NCBI RefSeq assembly: GCF_025685395.1
Contig: NZ_JAGSYA010000004.1
Span: 186,001 to 250,000, forward strand
Length of the DNA stretch: 64,000 nucleotides
Direction: 5' to 3'
Source: Terriglobus tenax
GTDB taxonomy: Bacteria > Acidobacteriota > Terriglobia > Terriglobales > Acidobacteriaceae
Both the position numbers and the translations under genes were made by a program. The notes beneath the pieces were generated by a model. It saw only the letters and a program-made list of their open reading frames with translations. It had not been told where the DNA came from and searched no databases. Shown piece after piece: positions 29,450 through 37,930 of this stretch; position 1 is the first letter of the stretch, and the number at the start of each line of letters is the position of its first letter.

Positions 29450-29707
29450 TCAGGATAGTAGTTTCCGAACTATCCACACGCATATGCCTGTAAGGAGCAA
29501 CAGCACGCCCACCGCTGCAAGAAGAAGAGCAGGTATCCCAAACATCATCGCAAGAACGGCTACGCCAAGGTCCTTCTCTCCTGGTGAACGAGCTTGTTCC
29601 ATGGCTGATGACCAAGACAGCAGCCCGAAACAAACTAGGGCAGCAGCGAGCGAGCCACACCCAAAGGTGATGAGCGGATTACTTCGCAATAAAGCAGCAG
29701 CGGACAC
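29450..29707 (-). CDS. Small hypothetical membrane protein
   Basis: An 85-residue frame from GTG 29707 (a TTG at 29737 would add ten residues) encodes two or three hydrophobic segments: LITFGCGSLAAALVCFGLL, and a long C-terminal block from VAVLAMMFGIPALLLAAVG to ICVWIV. A polar SSAMEQARSPGEKD loop separates them. The pattern looks like a true membrane protein, but there is no clear ribosome-binding site and no family match. It sits between the decayed transposase and a glycosyltransferase. Confidence 0.4.
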   Translation of the reverse strand: MSAAALLRSNPLITFGCGSLAAALVCFGLLSWSSAMEQARSPGEKDLGVAVLAMMFGIPALLLAAVGVLLLLTGICVWIVRKLLS

Positions 29708-29894
29708 AATGCAGATTCTATCTTGGGACAGTACCAACAGTCGGCTTGTCGGCAGCTATACCGTCGCTCCCTTGAAACGGCGTTATCAGAAACTAGCGAG
29801 GAAAACATAAAGCCGTTTCCCTTTTGTTCCCGCTGAGTCATTTCAACTTTGCGGCAACAGAAGATGGAGAAGGAAACCCCTTCTTTTCTTTTGC

Positions 29895-31037
29895 TTACTT
29901 CAGATCTCCCCATCCAAGCTCGTTGGGTAAACGCTTCGCCAGTTGCTCCGGCGTGAACCGCTTCCTCAGCTCCAGGATCGCCTGCTGCGAGCGTCGATAG
30001 CTCTCTGCGGTAAATGTTCCTGCCAGTTCCAGGATCGCCGCCGGCACCTCATCGACGGAACCGCAACGAACTCCCATTTCAGGCGCGCCGGCAAAGTACG
30101 GATCGACGTACGGGTTGGCCGTATAGACCAGGGGTTTCGCATACGCCAGCACGTCAAAGAACGCTCCGCTGGCTCGCAGACGGTAGCTGTCCGGCGGCGC
30201 CAGCCACAGGGTGTGGGTCAGCGAGGTGGCCCGCTCGATAAACAGGCTTCGCGGAATCGGCTTTGAGGTGACATCCTCGACAAACGGAGCCAGCCGCTGC
30301 ACTGTCTCCTCGTCCTGAACGAAGCCAACCAGGCGGAAGCGCACCGCAGGATTCTGCTGCTTGACCTGACGGGCGACCTGCTCCAGCAGACGGCCGTCGC
30401 CGCTATTGCCAAAGACGCCGAAGATCAGCTCGCGAGGAGCTTCTCCCGTAATCGCCGGTGCAAAGTGATACGGATGGTCGACAATGCCGGCTGGTGTCAT
30501 CGCCTGGCGGAACTCCGCCGGGACGTGGTTGTAGATCGACTTGCTGAGAAACAGGTAGCGCAGCCCTGCGGGATTCCGCATCTTTACGACCCGGTGCATG
30601 CTGTACAGGCTCTTCGGAAATCTGTCTCTCGACGGACGCTCCAGCGAATCAATATCGCCGTGCAGTGTCACGCAGACGCGGTCCGATGCTCCCATCAACG
30701 ACTTGAGCTGCAATAACTGGAGCCGGCTGATGGAGGTAAACAGCAGGTGACGCCCGGTGTGCAACGCCTGCCGGATGACGGCCCGGTTGTGCATCCAACG
30801 GCTCGCAATGGACTTGCTCTTGAGCGGAGCCAGGGTCTCCCAGCTAATCCGGTCAGCAGTTTCCGGAGAACTGCGTCGCAGAATCCCCTGCACCGTCTCT
30901 ACATGCGCGGCAAAACCTCGGAAGGAAACCGGCACTTCCGCGTAAGCACAGGCGACGCTATGCAGAAAGGCCGCGTTGAACGGCGCGTGAAAGTGCTCTT
31001 CCATCTGCGGTTCAACGACCAGGATGGCTGGCTTCAT
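29895..31037 (-). CDS. Putative GT-B glycosyltransferase of surface polysaccharide synthesis
   Basis: The 380-residue protein is probably a GT-B-fold glycosyltransferase. A first half carries TLHGDIDS, a hinge leads to FGVFGNSGDGR, then RLVGFVQDE. A donor-site-like region follows, with SGAFFDVLAYAKPLVYT in the place of the usual E-x7-E segment. The C-terminal tail is helical. The family is diverged and the sugar cannot be told. It overlaps the flippase gene by four bases (ATGA), which supports a role in polysaccharide or glycan assembly. Confidence 0.6.
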   Translation of the reverse strand: MKPAILVVEPQMEEHFHAPFNAAFLHSVACAYAEVPVSFRGFAAHVETVQGILRRSSPETADRISWETLAPLKSKSIASRWMHNRAVIRQALHTGRHLLFTSISRLQLLQLKSLMGASDRVCVTLHGDIDSLERPSRDRFPKSLYSMHRVVKMRNPAGLRYLFLSKSIYNHVPAEFRQAMTPAGIVDHPYHFAPAITGEAPRELIFGVFGNSGDGRLLEQVARQVKQQNPAVRFRLVGFVQDEETVQRLAPFVEDVTSKPIPRSLFIERATSLTHTLWLAPPDSYRLRASGAFFDVLAYAKPLVYTANPYVDPYFAGAPEMGVRCGSVDEVPAAILELAGTFTAESYRRSQQAILELRKRFTPEQLAKRLPNELGWGDLK

Positions 31038-32449
31038 TCGGCGATCTTCCCTCCTGCCGGTTTGGAACGACGAACCCTGGCAAGCAGCTTTTGCGGCCGC
31101 AAGGCATCCGGAAACTCCAGCATGCTGGCTGCAAAGGCTCCAAACGTGTCATTGGAGATACGCAACGAGTTCGGAATGACATAGAAGTTCATGATCAGCT
31201 CGCTGATGATCAGCGAACCCGCCGCTCCGTACAGCCCATAGTGCTTGGCGGCAAAGAAGGTCACCACAACCGTCAGGCTGGTGCCAAAGATGTACCATGC
31301 GGCCAGTCCCTGGTGCTTGTTGATGGCAGTCACCACGGTGGAACTGGTGGACCAGAGCGAAAACAGCAGGACCACCAGGAGCAGAATGGTCAGCAAAGGA
31401 CGGCTGGGTGGCACATGGCCACCGGTCCAATGGGTCAGGAACCACGGCCCCAGCGACAGCATGCACGCAATCACAACCAGCGAGATGATGATGGCAAGCT
31501 GTACCGAGCGGCGGTGAAGCTTACGCATCAGCCCCTCATTGTCGGATCCAAAGGCAATGGAAAGCTCCGGAGCGAAGGTGTTGTTCACCATCTGTACCAT
31601 CTGCAGCGCGACGCGGCTGACGGTACGTGCGGTACCGAAGATCACGACATCGGTCGGGCCAAGCGCATACTGTACAGCCATCAGGGTTCCCTGCAGGTTC
31701 AGAGCATTTCCGATCGGGAACCCCATGTACGCGACAGCCGGACCAAAGAGACGCTTGATCTCGACAAAGCTGGCAAAGTGCCATCCAAAACGGATCCATG
31801 GGATATCCCGCCGCACCATCATGGCCAGCGTCAGCGTTCCGGTAATGTTGGCCAGCGCATAGCAAAGCGCGGTAACCCGGGCGCCCTGGTGCAGAGCCAC
31901 GGCTCCAATGGTGACAGCGAAAGCAAACAGCGAGAAACAGCTCTTCAGGAAGGAACCGTACGGATAACGGCCAACGCACTGATAGGCCGACTGCAGCAAC
32001 TGTTCCAGCTGCCCCAGCAGCACCGATGCCCCGAGATAGAACAGGATCCAGCGCGCGTCGTTGTCCGAGATGGAATGCAGATGCAGATGGCTGGAGACAT
32101 CCGGAATCAGATACAGAATGCTGGAGACGGCTACCATCACGGTTCCCAGCAGCATGACGATCAACCACCAGCAGCTCTGGAAGACACGCAGCGCGCTCTC
32201 GCGATCCTCACGCGCGACGCTCATCGTCATCTCGTTACCGGCGACGGAGCCGAAGCCGATGTTCGAGAAACTCAGATAGGAAGGAATGGCATTGATGATG
32301 AGCCATTCACCGTAGAGCGGCACCGACCAGAACTTCAGAAAAACAGGAACCTGGACGAGCTGGATGACCGTAGAAGCCAGCTTCGACACCCAGCTGGAGA
32401 CGAAGCCCAGCATCAGACGGCGCTTGGTGGAAGAATCAATCGTGCTCAT
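31034..32449 (-). CDS. Polysaccharide flippase, Wzx/RfbX type (MOP superfamily)
   Basis: The 471-residue protein has about 12 to 14 membrane segments and begins with [22 protein letters not shown], typical of Wzx-like MOP transporters. The family moves undecaprenyl-linked glycans across the inner membrane. It is coupled by ATGA overlaps to thiS upstream and to the glycosyltransferase downstream. No polymerase or further sugar genes are near, so the exported glycan is unknown. Confidence 0.85.
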   Translation of the reverse strand: MSTIDSSTKRRLMLGFVSSWVSKLASTVIQLVQVPVFLKFWSVPLYGEWLIINAIPSYLSFSNIGFGSVAGNEMTMSVAREDRESALRVFQSCWWLIVMLLGTVMVAVSSILYLIPDVSSHLHLHSISDNDARWILFYLGASVLLGQLEQLLQSAYQCVGRYPYGSFLKSCFSLFAFAVTIGAVALHQGARVTALCYALANITGTLTLAMMVRRDIPWIRFGWHFASFVEIKRLFGPAVAYMGFPIGNALNLQGTLMAVQYALGPTDVVIFGTARTVSRVALQMVQMVNNTFAPELSIAFGSDNEGLMRKLHRRSVQLAIIISLVVIACMLSLGPWFLTHWTGGHVPPSRPLLTILLLVVLLFSLWSTSSTVVTAINKHQGLAAWYIFGTSLTVVVTFFAAKHYGLYGAAGSLIISELIMNFYVIPNSLRISNDTFGAFAASMLEFPDALRPQKLLARVRRSKPAGGKIAE

Positions 32450-32709
32450 CGGCTCCGGCCACCTGTATCAGAACTGCGAACATGGATCGGGTTGGAGCCG
32501 CCCCCAACAAAATGAACCACTTCCAACTTATCTCCGTCCTTGAGCGATGTCTCAGCCCAGGCCGTACGGCGAACGATATCTCCGTTCAGTTCCACGGCAA
32601 CGCGATCCAGCTTCAGGCCCAGTTCGGCTACCACCTGGTCCAATGCCACACCTTCGTCCAGCGCGCCGAACTCGCGGCGCTGCCCGTTCAGTTCCAATGT
32701 AAGTGCCAT
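32446..32709 (-). CDS. thiS: ThiS-like ubiquitin-fold sulfur carrier with a C-terminal extension
   Basis: From ATG 32709 the 87-residue product has the ThiS beta-grasp pattern: LNGQRREF at the start, [10 protein letters not shown] in the middle, then [14 protein letters not shown]. Normal ThiS ends at this Gly-Gly, which ThiF and the sulfur donor convert to a thiocarboxylate for thiazole synthesis. Here 16 more residues follow (SNPIHVRSS and onward), so the diglycine is buried unless processed. The gene follows thiD by 14 bases and overlaps the flippase ATG by four bases. Confidence 0.85.
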   Translation of the reverse strand: MALTLELNGQRREFGALDEGVALDQVVAELGLKLDRVAVELNGDIVRRTAWAETSLKDGDKLEVVHFVGGGSNPIHVRSSDTGGRSR

Positions 32710-32723
32710 ATCTTTACAACAGC

Positions 32724-33518
32724 CTAGCAGCCCAGCGGCCAAAGCAAGTTCAAAGGACCTTTACCATTACCCCGCTTTGTCGCGCGAAGCATACCTTGAC
32801 GCACATATTCCTTGGCTGAGGCAGCAGCAACCAGCGGCGGCTTCCCTTCCACCAGGCCACAGAGAAACGCGCTGGAGAAGGCGCAGCCGGTCCCGTGCGT
32901 CGCACGGGTGGGAATATGTTCTCCAGCAAGCCAGTCCCCTTCCGTCTGCCCAGCCGCCAGCACGTAGTCGTTCGGCGGATCCAGATGCCCACCGGTGGCG
33001 ATGACTCCTACACCGTACCGTCGCCCAAGTGTCCGGGCGGCCTTGGCGACCTGCTGCTGTGTCCCGGCCTCAATGCCGGTCAGTAGCGCCAGCTCGTCAA
33101 TGTTAGGAGTTACCCAGCTGACGCACGGCAGCAGCTTCTGCCGGAAAAGTTCCAGAGCTTCAGGCTCCAGCAGATCTTTACCGGAGCTGGAACGCAGCAC
33201 TGTATCGAGAACAACCGGGCAATCGAGGGTCGAGACATAGCTCACGACCACCTCCACCGCTGCCGATGAACCCAGCATGCCGATCTTGACACCCGCGGGA
33301 GGAAGGTCTTCATGAAGTGTCCGCAAGGTATCCGTCAAAACCGCCGGCTCCACGGCATGAACCGACCGCACGCCAGTGGTCGCCTGGACTGTCAGGGCCG
33401 AGATAGCGCTGGTTCCGAAGTAGCCATGCGCGGCAAAGACGGCAAGGTCCGCCGTGATGCCGGCACCTGACGAAGGATCGTATCCGGCGATGCTGAGCAG
33501 CGTTTCAGGGTGATTCAG
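32724..33518 (-). CDS. thiD: Hydroxymethylpyrimidine/phosphomethylpyrimidine kinase, probable CTG start
   Basis: The product has the ribokinase-fold HMP-P kinase pattern: [17 protein letters not shown] near the start, [20 protein letters not shown], and the catalytic [11 protein letters not shown] near the C-terminus. The conserved N-terminus extends well upstream of the first GTG (33371). No ATG, GTG or TTG exists in that frame back to the TGA stop near 33630. CTG at 33518 has GGAG eight bases before it and gives 264 residues, the usual length. A non-standard start is therefore the best reading. Confidence 0.85.
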   Translation of the reverse strand: MNHPETLLSIAGYDPSSGAGITADLAVFAAHGYFGTSAISALTVQATTGVRSVHAVEPAVLTDTLRTLHEDLPPAGVKIGMLGSSAAVEVVVSYVSTLDCPVVLDTVLRSSSGKDLLEPEALELFRQKLLPCVSWVTPNIDELALLTGIEAGTQQQVAKAARTLGRRYGVGVIATGGHLDPPNDYVLAAGQTEGDWLAGEHIPTRATHGTGCAFSSAFLCGLVEGKPPLVAAASAKEYVRQGMLRATKRGNGKGPLNLLWPLGC

Positions 33519-33777
33519 GGCTGATTCTCCGGATTTAAAGGGGTAAAAATATCTGTGGAAATGACCTGCGAGCCAACGCGATACGGCAAAATCAGCATCC
33601 CTTAAGAAGCTTGAATTGTGCCATTTTCACGCCAAAAGACCGCAGGAATCCCTGCGACCCCCGCTCCTCTATACCACGGCGAGGCCTGCTTGGCAAGTCC
33701 AATTTTAGGGATAAACCCCTGTCTTTGTTTGACTTAGCTATTCCAGAAACTCGAAAATAACAGTGGAGCTAGAACGA
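33519..33777. other. Divergent intergenic region between thiD and the RlpA-like gene
   Basis: About 259 bases hold no gene I can support. A short hairpin with CGCAGG and CCTGCG arms lies near 33641-33658, and TTGACT occurs at 33729-33734 ahead of the RlpA-like gene without a clear -10 partner. I looked for a TPP riboswitch for thiD and could not find the conserved CTGAGA or ACCTGAT elements. Confidence 0.4.
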
Positions 33778-34323
33778 ATGCAACTAGAAACGTCTTCCCG
33801 ATTGCTGAACTACATCCCCCGCCTGGTAACAGGTGCTGTAGCTCTGGCTCTCGGGTTTACTGCAAGTGCAACGTCTGCCGCTCCGGCTGACGTGCCTACC
33901 GATCTTCCGCGCGATTTGAGCAAGATGCCGGACGGCGGTAACACTCGTAAGTTCACGTCGAAGAAGCCCTGGTACCAGATTGGAAAAGCCTCCTGGTATG
34001 GTTCTGATTTTCAGGGTAAGCCCACCGCAAATGGTGAGACCTTCGACATGAACAGTCTGACCTGTGCCCACCGCACACTCCCCCTGGGGAGCTGGGCCCG
34101 TGTCACTAACCTCAAGACGAAGAAGTCGATTTTCGTCCGAGTCAACGATCGTGGTCCCATGCTGGAAGACCGCATCGTGGATCTTTCCTACGCCGCCGCC
34201 CGCAAGCTGGGGATTGGTGGTCTGGGGAAAGTCCGTATCGATCCCGTGAACGGTAGCAATCCGGCGCAGGTGCGTGCTCTTGTCGCGCAAACTGCTTCCG
34301 TACAGCCGTTGCTGGCTCGATAG
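33778..34323 (+). CDS. RlpA-like double-psi beta-barrel protein
   Basis: The 181-residue product has an N-terminal signal-type segment (GAVALALGFTASATSAAPA) and an RlpA-type double-psi beta-barrel. The diagnostic motifs are GKASWYGSDFQGKPTANGE, then CAHRTLPLG and VRVNDRGP, followed by DLSYAAARKLG. RlpA proteins bind septal peptidoglycan and some are lytic transglycosylases acting on denuded glycan. The SPOR domain of canonical RlpA is absent, and there is no lipobox. ATG 33778 is chosen over GTG 33763. Confidence 0.85.
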   Translation: MQLETSSRLLNYIPRLVTGAVALALGFTASATSAAPADVPTDLPRDLSKMPDGGNTRKFTSKKPWYQIGKASWYGSDFQGKPTANGETFDMNSLTCAHRTLPLGSWARVTNLKTKKSIFVRVNDRGPMLEDRIVDLSYAAARKLGIGGLGKVRIDPVNGSNPAQVRALVAQTASVQPLLAR

Positions 34324-34333
34324 AATAGAGAGC

Positions 34334-35050
34334 GTGAGCTCTCAAACTGCATCATCCCTCGACCGCCTGATCGTTGCCCTGGACTATCCAACACAGTCTG
34401 GAGCGCTGCAGGCGGTCGAGGAGCTTAACGGCCTGGTTTCCTGGGTCAAGGTCGGCCTGGAACTCTACCTGGCCGAAGGCCGTCCGGTCGTCGATTCCCT
34501 CCTGGAACGCAAGCTGAACATCTTCCTCGATCTGAAGCTGCACGATATTCCCAATACCGTCGCCGGAGCCGTGCGCTCGGTCTCCGGTCTGGGCATCGGT
34601 TTGCTGACGGTTCACGCGTGCGGAGGTCCTGCCATGCTGGAGGCTGCCGCCAACGCCGCGGCAAAGATTACGGGAGCCCCCAAGCTGCTTGCGGTCACGG
34701 TGCTGACCAGTATGGACCGCGCGCAACTGGCCGCAACGGGGATTCACCATGCACCGGCGGAGCAGGTGGCCCTGCTGGGCAAGATGGCCATAGAGGCGGG
34801 CATCGATGGGCTGGTCTGCTCGGGCGAGGAGATTGGCCTGCTCCGCGAAGCGATTGGCTCCGACCCCCTCCTGGTGGTTCCGGGAATTCGCCCCGCCGCA
34901 GCGGCAGTGGGCGATCAGAAGCGCGTGGTGACACCCGCCGCTGCAATCCACATGGGTGCCAGCAAGCTGGTGGTAGGCCGCCCGATCACACAGGCGGCTG
35001 ACCCTGCGGCAGCAACACGCGGCATCCTTGATGAGATCGCCGGAGCTTAG
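34334..35050 (+). CDS. pyrF: Orotidine 5'-phosphate decarboxylase
   Basis: The 238-residue TIM barrel starts at GTG 34334, with GAGAG just upstream. RLIVALDYP is near the N-terminus, the catalytic charged array lies in FLDLKLHDIPNTV (Lys-Asp-Lys-Asp pattern), and the phosphate-binding end has VPGIRP and VVGRPIT. It makes UMP from OMP, the last step of pyrimidine synthesis. It follows the RlpA-like gene by ten bases and is probably cotranscribed with it. The carAB genes are elsewhere in the window. Confidence 0.95.
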   Translation: MSSQTASSLDRLIVALDYPTQSGALQAVEELNGLVSWVKVGLELYLAEGRPVVDSLLERKLNIFLDLKLHDIPNTVAGAVRSVSGLGIGLLTVHACGGPAMLEAAANAAAKITGAPKLLAVTVLTSMDRAQLAATGIHHAPAEQVALLGKMAIEAGIDGLVCSGEEIGLLREAIGSDPLLVVPGIRPAAAAVGDQKRVVTPAAAIHMGASKLVVGRPITQAADPAAATRGILDEIAGA

Positions 35051-35056
35051 AGACGA

Positions 35057-35272
35057 TTACTGCGACCGGATGTCCAGGCGATCCACGGTCAACGTGCCAA
35101 CGGAGAGCCTGTCCAGGCGAGCTTCAAGAATGCGCATGCGGCCGATGGCAATTGCTCCTACGGCAATCGCACCGACAGCCAGCGATCCCAGGGCGAATGC
35201 GCCAACCGCCAGCGCACCCACGGCAACACCGCCCATCTTCGTTTTCTCTGCCACGTTCTTTTCCAAACGCAT
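35057..35272 (-). CDS. Small five-residue-repeat protein of unknown function
   Basis: The 71-residue product is built on a five-residue period: VAVGA, LAVGA, FALGS, LAVGA, IAVGA, IAIGR, changing to RLSVG, TLTVD and RLDIR towards the C-terminus. The N-terminus is charged (MRLEKNVAEKTK). The period and the alternating small/hydrophobic residues suggest a short beta-solenoid, like pentapeptide-repeat or bactofilin-type folds, but could also be a membrane hairpin. No family recognised. AGGAG is upstream of the ATG, which supports a real gene. Confidence 0.6.
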   Translation of the reverse strand: MRLEKNVAEKTKMGGVAVGALAVGAFALGSLAVGAIAVGAIAIGRMRILEARLDRLSVGTLTVDRLDIRSQ

Positions 35273-35313
35273 TTGCTTTCCTCCTGATCTCCTTCTTTGT
35301 AGCAGGGGAAACG

Positions 35314-35341
35314 AAAAAACCCGGCCGAGGCCGGGTTTTTT
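35314..35341. terminator. Intrinsic terminator, symmetrical
   Basis: A CCCGGCC/GGCCGGG stem (35320-35326 and 35329-35335) is flanked by AAAAAA on the left and TTTTTT on the right, so it can work on either strand. On the minus strand it ends the zinc-ribbon transcript. Confidence 0.85.
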
Positions 35342-35362
35342 GAGTAAAGCTAAACCGTTGGT

Positions 35363-35542
35363 TTAGAGACGCTCGTAGAAATCGCACACCGAGCAGGAGA
35401 TGAACATACCGCCCGGAACGTTGCGCTCACGGTCCTTAACGCGCTTAACAATACGCGTCGGCTTGGAGCACTTGGGGCAATCCGTGCTCTTGGAGGTGTC
35501 CATCACCTTCTTACGATCTGCAGTCTTGGCAATCTTTGCCAT
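35363..35542 (-). CDS. Small zinc-ribbon protein
   Basis: The 59-residue product has two CxxC knuckles, CPKC (about 22-25) and CSVC (about 51-54), separated by a basic stretch (RIVKRVKDRERN). The start MAKIAKTADRKK is strongly basic. GAAGGAG precedes the ATG at 35542. The fold suggests a nucleic-acid or ribosome-associated zinc ribbon, but the family is not identified. It is a monocistronic gene with its own terminator. Confidence 0.75.
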   Translation of the reverse strand: MAKIAKTADRKKVMDTSKSTDCPKCSKPTRIVKRVKDRERNVPGGMFISCSVCDFYERL

Positions 35543-35696
35543 GGTAGCTCCTTCGTCTTCGGGCCTGGCCGCGAAGAAAGATCTCTCATCGTTCGCCCCT
35601 TGCAGACGCACAGATCCGCGTTCTGCCTCTCATCCTGCCCCATCCCGCATTGTGCGTTGGAAAAGGAACCCGCTCGGGCGAGCGATCGTTACTATC

Positions 35697-36782
35697 TTAC
35701 CTCAAATTGGAGACAAACTGTTGCTCGGGCTTGTCTGCCTTGTCGTTCTTCGTGTCCGGAAGCTGCACCCGGCCTGGCGCCCCCGGTGCCGGGCCTTCAC
35801 TGGACCTTCGCAGGGTCGGCGGAGGGGCCTGCTTGCCGTCATCCTCTTCCCCTGGACGCTTGTCGCCCATGGCGATCTCGCGGACGGAGTCCGGGTTCAC
35901 GTAGCCAGCCATCTCGTCCTTGTCGCGGACCTCAATCGGCTTGCCCAGCTCGGCGATCTTCAGCAGGACAACTCGATCACCGACGAACCGCACAAAACGA
36001 ATGGTCTGCGGCGTACGGCCATAGATCCACTCCTCATATTTGTCGCCGGTGGAGTCATCCACCTTCTCCCGCACCTTCATTACCGGCTGTCCTAGCGCCG
36101 CCAGCACCATGCGATGGTTCATCCCCACCAGAACACGGTGGTCGGCCACGGCCAGCTTCAGCGGCTCCGGCAGGGTGTTGGCGTAGGCTTCCTCACTGGT
36201 CTTCACGCCGAAGTCGATAACCGGCTCCAGCAGGCTCTTGACCTCGGAGGCGGTCAGATCCGGGATAAAGCGCTCAAAGACCAGAACCACCCGCGCGCCG
36301 GTCGGCTGCTCCTCCGGAGCGACAACGTTGTTGTTGTTGAGCTGGATATGCGAAAGCCAGCGATGCTTTTTGTAGGGACCGCCATCCAGATCCACGATGA
36401 TGCGGTCCTTTTCAAACTGCAGGTTAGTGACCATGACGCGGTCCCCGGCCTGCGCGGAGACGCCCTTCTTGTAGAGAGCATCACGGATAGTGTCCGAGTC
36501 AGGAGAGAGCGTGCCGTTGGCGCGTAGTGTCAGCCCCTGGCCGCCCATGGGAAGAGCGCGATGGGCAAAGCCCTGCTCTGCCTCCAGCATGCGTAACAGG
36601 TCACGACGGCCGCGTTCTGTAAGGGGTTGTGCCGGAAGCTCGACGCGGGTGGGGTGGAACTCCGTCACCAGGCCGTCGGTAGCGGTATTCTTGCCGACAA
36701 CAAAGACCTGTCCAAAGGCCGCCGGAAGGCACAAGGCGGCAAGCGAACCTGCTACCAGCCAGTACCGAGCCCGCGAAACCAT
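35697..36782 (-). CDS. Secreted protein with a BamE/SmpA-like segment
   Basis: The 361-residue product has a signal peptide (WLVAGSLAALCLPAAFGQ). About residues 215-260 read GMNHRMVLAALGQPVMKVRE and, a little later, KYEEWIYG, the same pattern as BamE/SmpA-type proteins. The middle part is unassigned, and the C-terminal 60 residues are Pro/Asp/Lys-rich and disordered. It is likely periplasmic, perhaps envelope biogenesis; function unproven. It is followed on the minus strand by the zinc-ribbon gene. Confidence 0.7.
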   Translation of the reverse strand: MVSRARYWLVAGSLAALCLPAAFGQVFVVGKNTATDGLVTEFHPTRVELPAQPLTERGRRDLLRMLEAEQGFAHRALPMGGQGLTLRANGTLSPDSDTIRDALYKKGVSAQAGDRVMVTNLQFEKDRIIVDLDGGPYKKHRWLSHIQLNNNNVVAPEEQPTGARVVLVFERFIPDLTASEVKSLLEPVIDFGVKTSEEAYANTLPEPLKLAVADHRVLVGMNHRMVLAALGQPVMKVREKVDDSTGDKYEEWIYGRTPQTIRFVRFVGDRVVLLKIAELGKPIEVRDKDEMAGYVNPDSVREIAMGDKRPGEEDDGKQAPPPTLRRSSEGPAPGAPGRVQLPDTKNDKADKPEQQFVSNLR

Positions 36783-36848
36783 GGGAAAGTCACCTCAAGA
36801 TACCAGCATCTTGCGCCTTCCGGCGCGGCTTGGCAAGTCAAGGAGTTG

Positions 36849-37919
36849 TCATTTTTCTTCAGATGAAAAATCCGGTCCGGTACCCGGCTTTGGGATCACC
36901 GGAGGTGGAGGTGGAGCAGCCACCGGCATGATCTGGATCAGGGCTGCCTGCTTCGCTGCAGCCTCGGCTTCCATGGCGGCGTGCTGCGGCGGAGGCGCTG
37001 CTTCCATGGCGTAGCCACCCGGAACAATCGGGTCGAAACCGTACTTCCAGTGCAGGTCATGGCTGACGCGCATCACCAGGAAGATGCCACCAATCACCAC
37101 AAACGGAGCGAAGACGGAAGCCTCCGGACCATAAAGGCCGCCCGTCAGCCAGACAGGAAGTGACGGATGCGCCTGCACAATGGTCGAGAACTCGAGTCCG
37201 CTGACCGGAAGGCCAAACAGGATGCCCATGGCGGCGTTCCAACCGAAGTGGAGCCCCCACGCCATCCAAAGACTGCGCGTTTGCAGGTAGGCGACGGACA
37301 GCATGACGCCGGCCAGCATGGTGACGAAGACCGCCGGCCAACCACCGTACGGATTCCTGAGGTGCAGGTAGCCGAAGATGGCTGCAAACAGAAGCGTCGC
37401 CCAGGTGGGCCCTACCGCATCGCGCAGACGCTGGAAGGCATAGCCACGGAAAGCGATCTCCTCGGCAAGCGACGCAATCGCCAACATGAGCAGATTGATC
37501 AGCGTAAGCGTGATGGAGCGGCTACTGAACCAGAAGGTGAGATCGAGCTTGCCGCCCAGCATGATGGGAAGCACCAGCAGCACCATGAGTCCCCAGCCAG
37601 TGGCAAGTCCCAGGCTCCATTCCTGGACGAAGCCCTCGCGGCGCATCAGTCCCATCTCGCGGATGGGGTGCTGCTGGGCATCCATGGTGCGGCCCATGCC
37701 CCAGAAGCCGACAAGCAGCAATACCAGCCATACGGTACGGTAAAAGAACTCGTGACCAACCGAGCCCATATTCGCCGTGGCGATGCCGGCAATGATCTCC
37801 GAAGCAAAGATCCAGAATGCTGCGAAGACAAAACGGATGGCGGCGCTGCCCCGCGTCCGGCCTCCGAAGAGACCGCCACCGGCAGCGCGCATACCACTTT
37901 GAGTTTCGTGCGTCATCAT
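36849..37919 (-). CDS. CPBP-family intramembrane metalloprotease
   Basis: The 356-residue protein has about eight membrane segments and the Abi/CPBP motifs: AEEIAFRGYAFQRL (EExxxR, about 153-166), FGYLHL and LHFGWN. These supply the acidic and His residues of a type II CAAX prenyl endopeptidase-like site. The C-terminal about 60 residues are Pro/Ala-rich and cytoplasmic or disordered. Bacterial members have varied roles and no substrate can be named. It lies 11 bases downstream of accA, probably in the same transcript. Confidence 0.88.
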   Translation of the reverse strand: MMTHETQSGMRAAGGGLFGGRTRGSAAIRFVFAAFWIFASEIIAGIATANMGSVGHEFFYRTVWLVLLLVGFWGMGRTMDAQQHPIREMGLMRREGFVQEWSLGLATGWGLMVLLVLPIMLGGKLDLTFWFSSRSITLTLINLLMLAIASLAEEIAFRGYAFQRLRDAVGPTWATLLFAAIFGYLHLRNPYGGWPAVFVTMLAGVMLSVAYLQTRSLWMAWGLHFGWNAAMGILFGLPVSGLEFSTIVQAHPSLPVWLTGGLYGPEASVFAPFVVIGGIFLVMRVSHDLHWKYGFDPIVPGGYAMEAAPPPQHAAMEAEAAAKQAALIQIMPVAAPPPPPVIPKPGTGPDFSSEEK

Positions 37920-37930
37920 GCCAATGCGGA

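Noticed and set aside
33630-33700. tRNA-like sequence on the minus strand
   Set aside because: D-arm-like and T-arm-like fragments are present, but no acceptor stem, anticodon arm or CCA can be formed.
33519-33777. TPP riboswitch upstream of thiD
   Set aside because: The conserved thi-box elements could not be found on either strand; only a short CGCAGG/CCTGCG hairpin is present.
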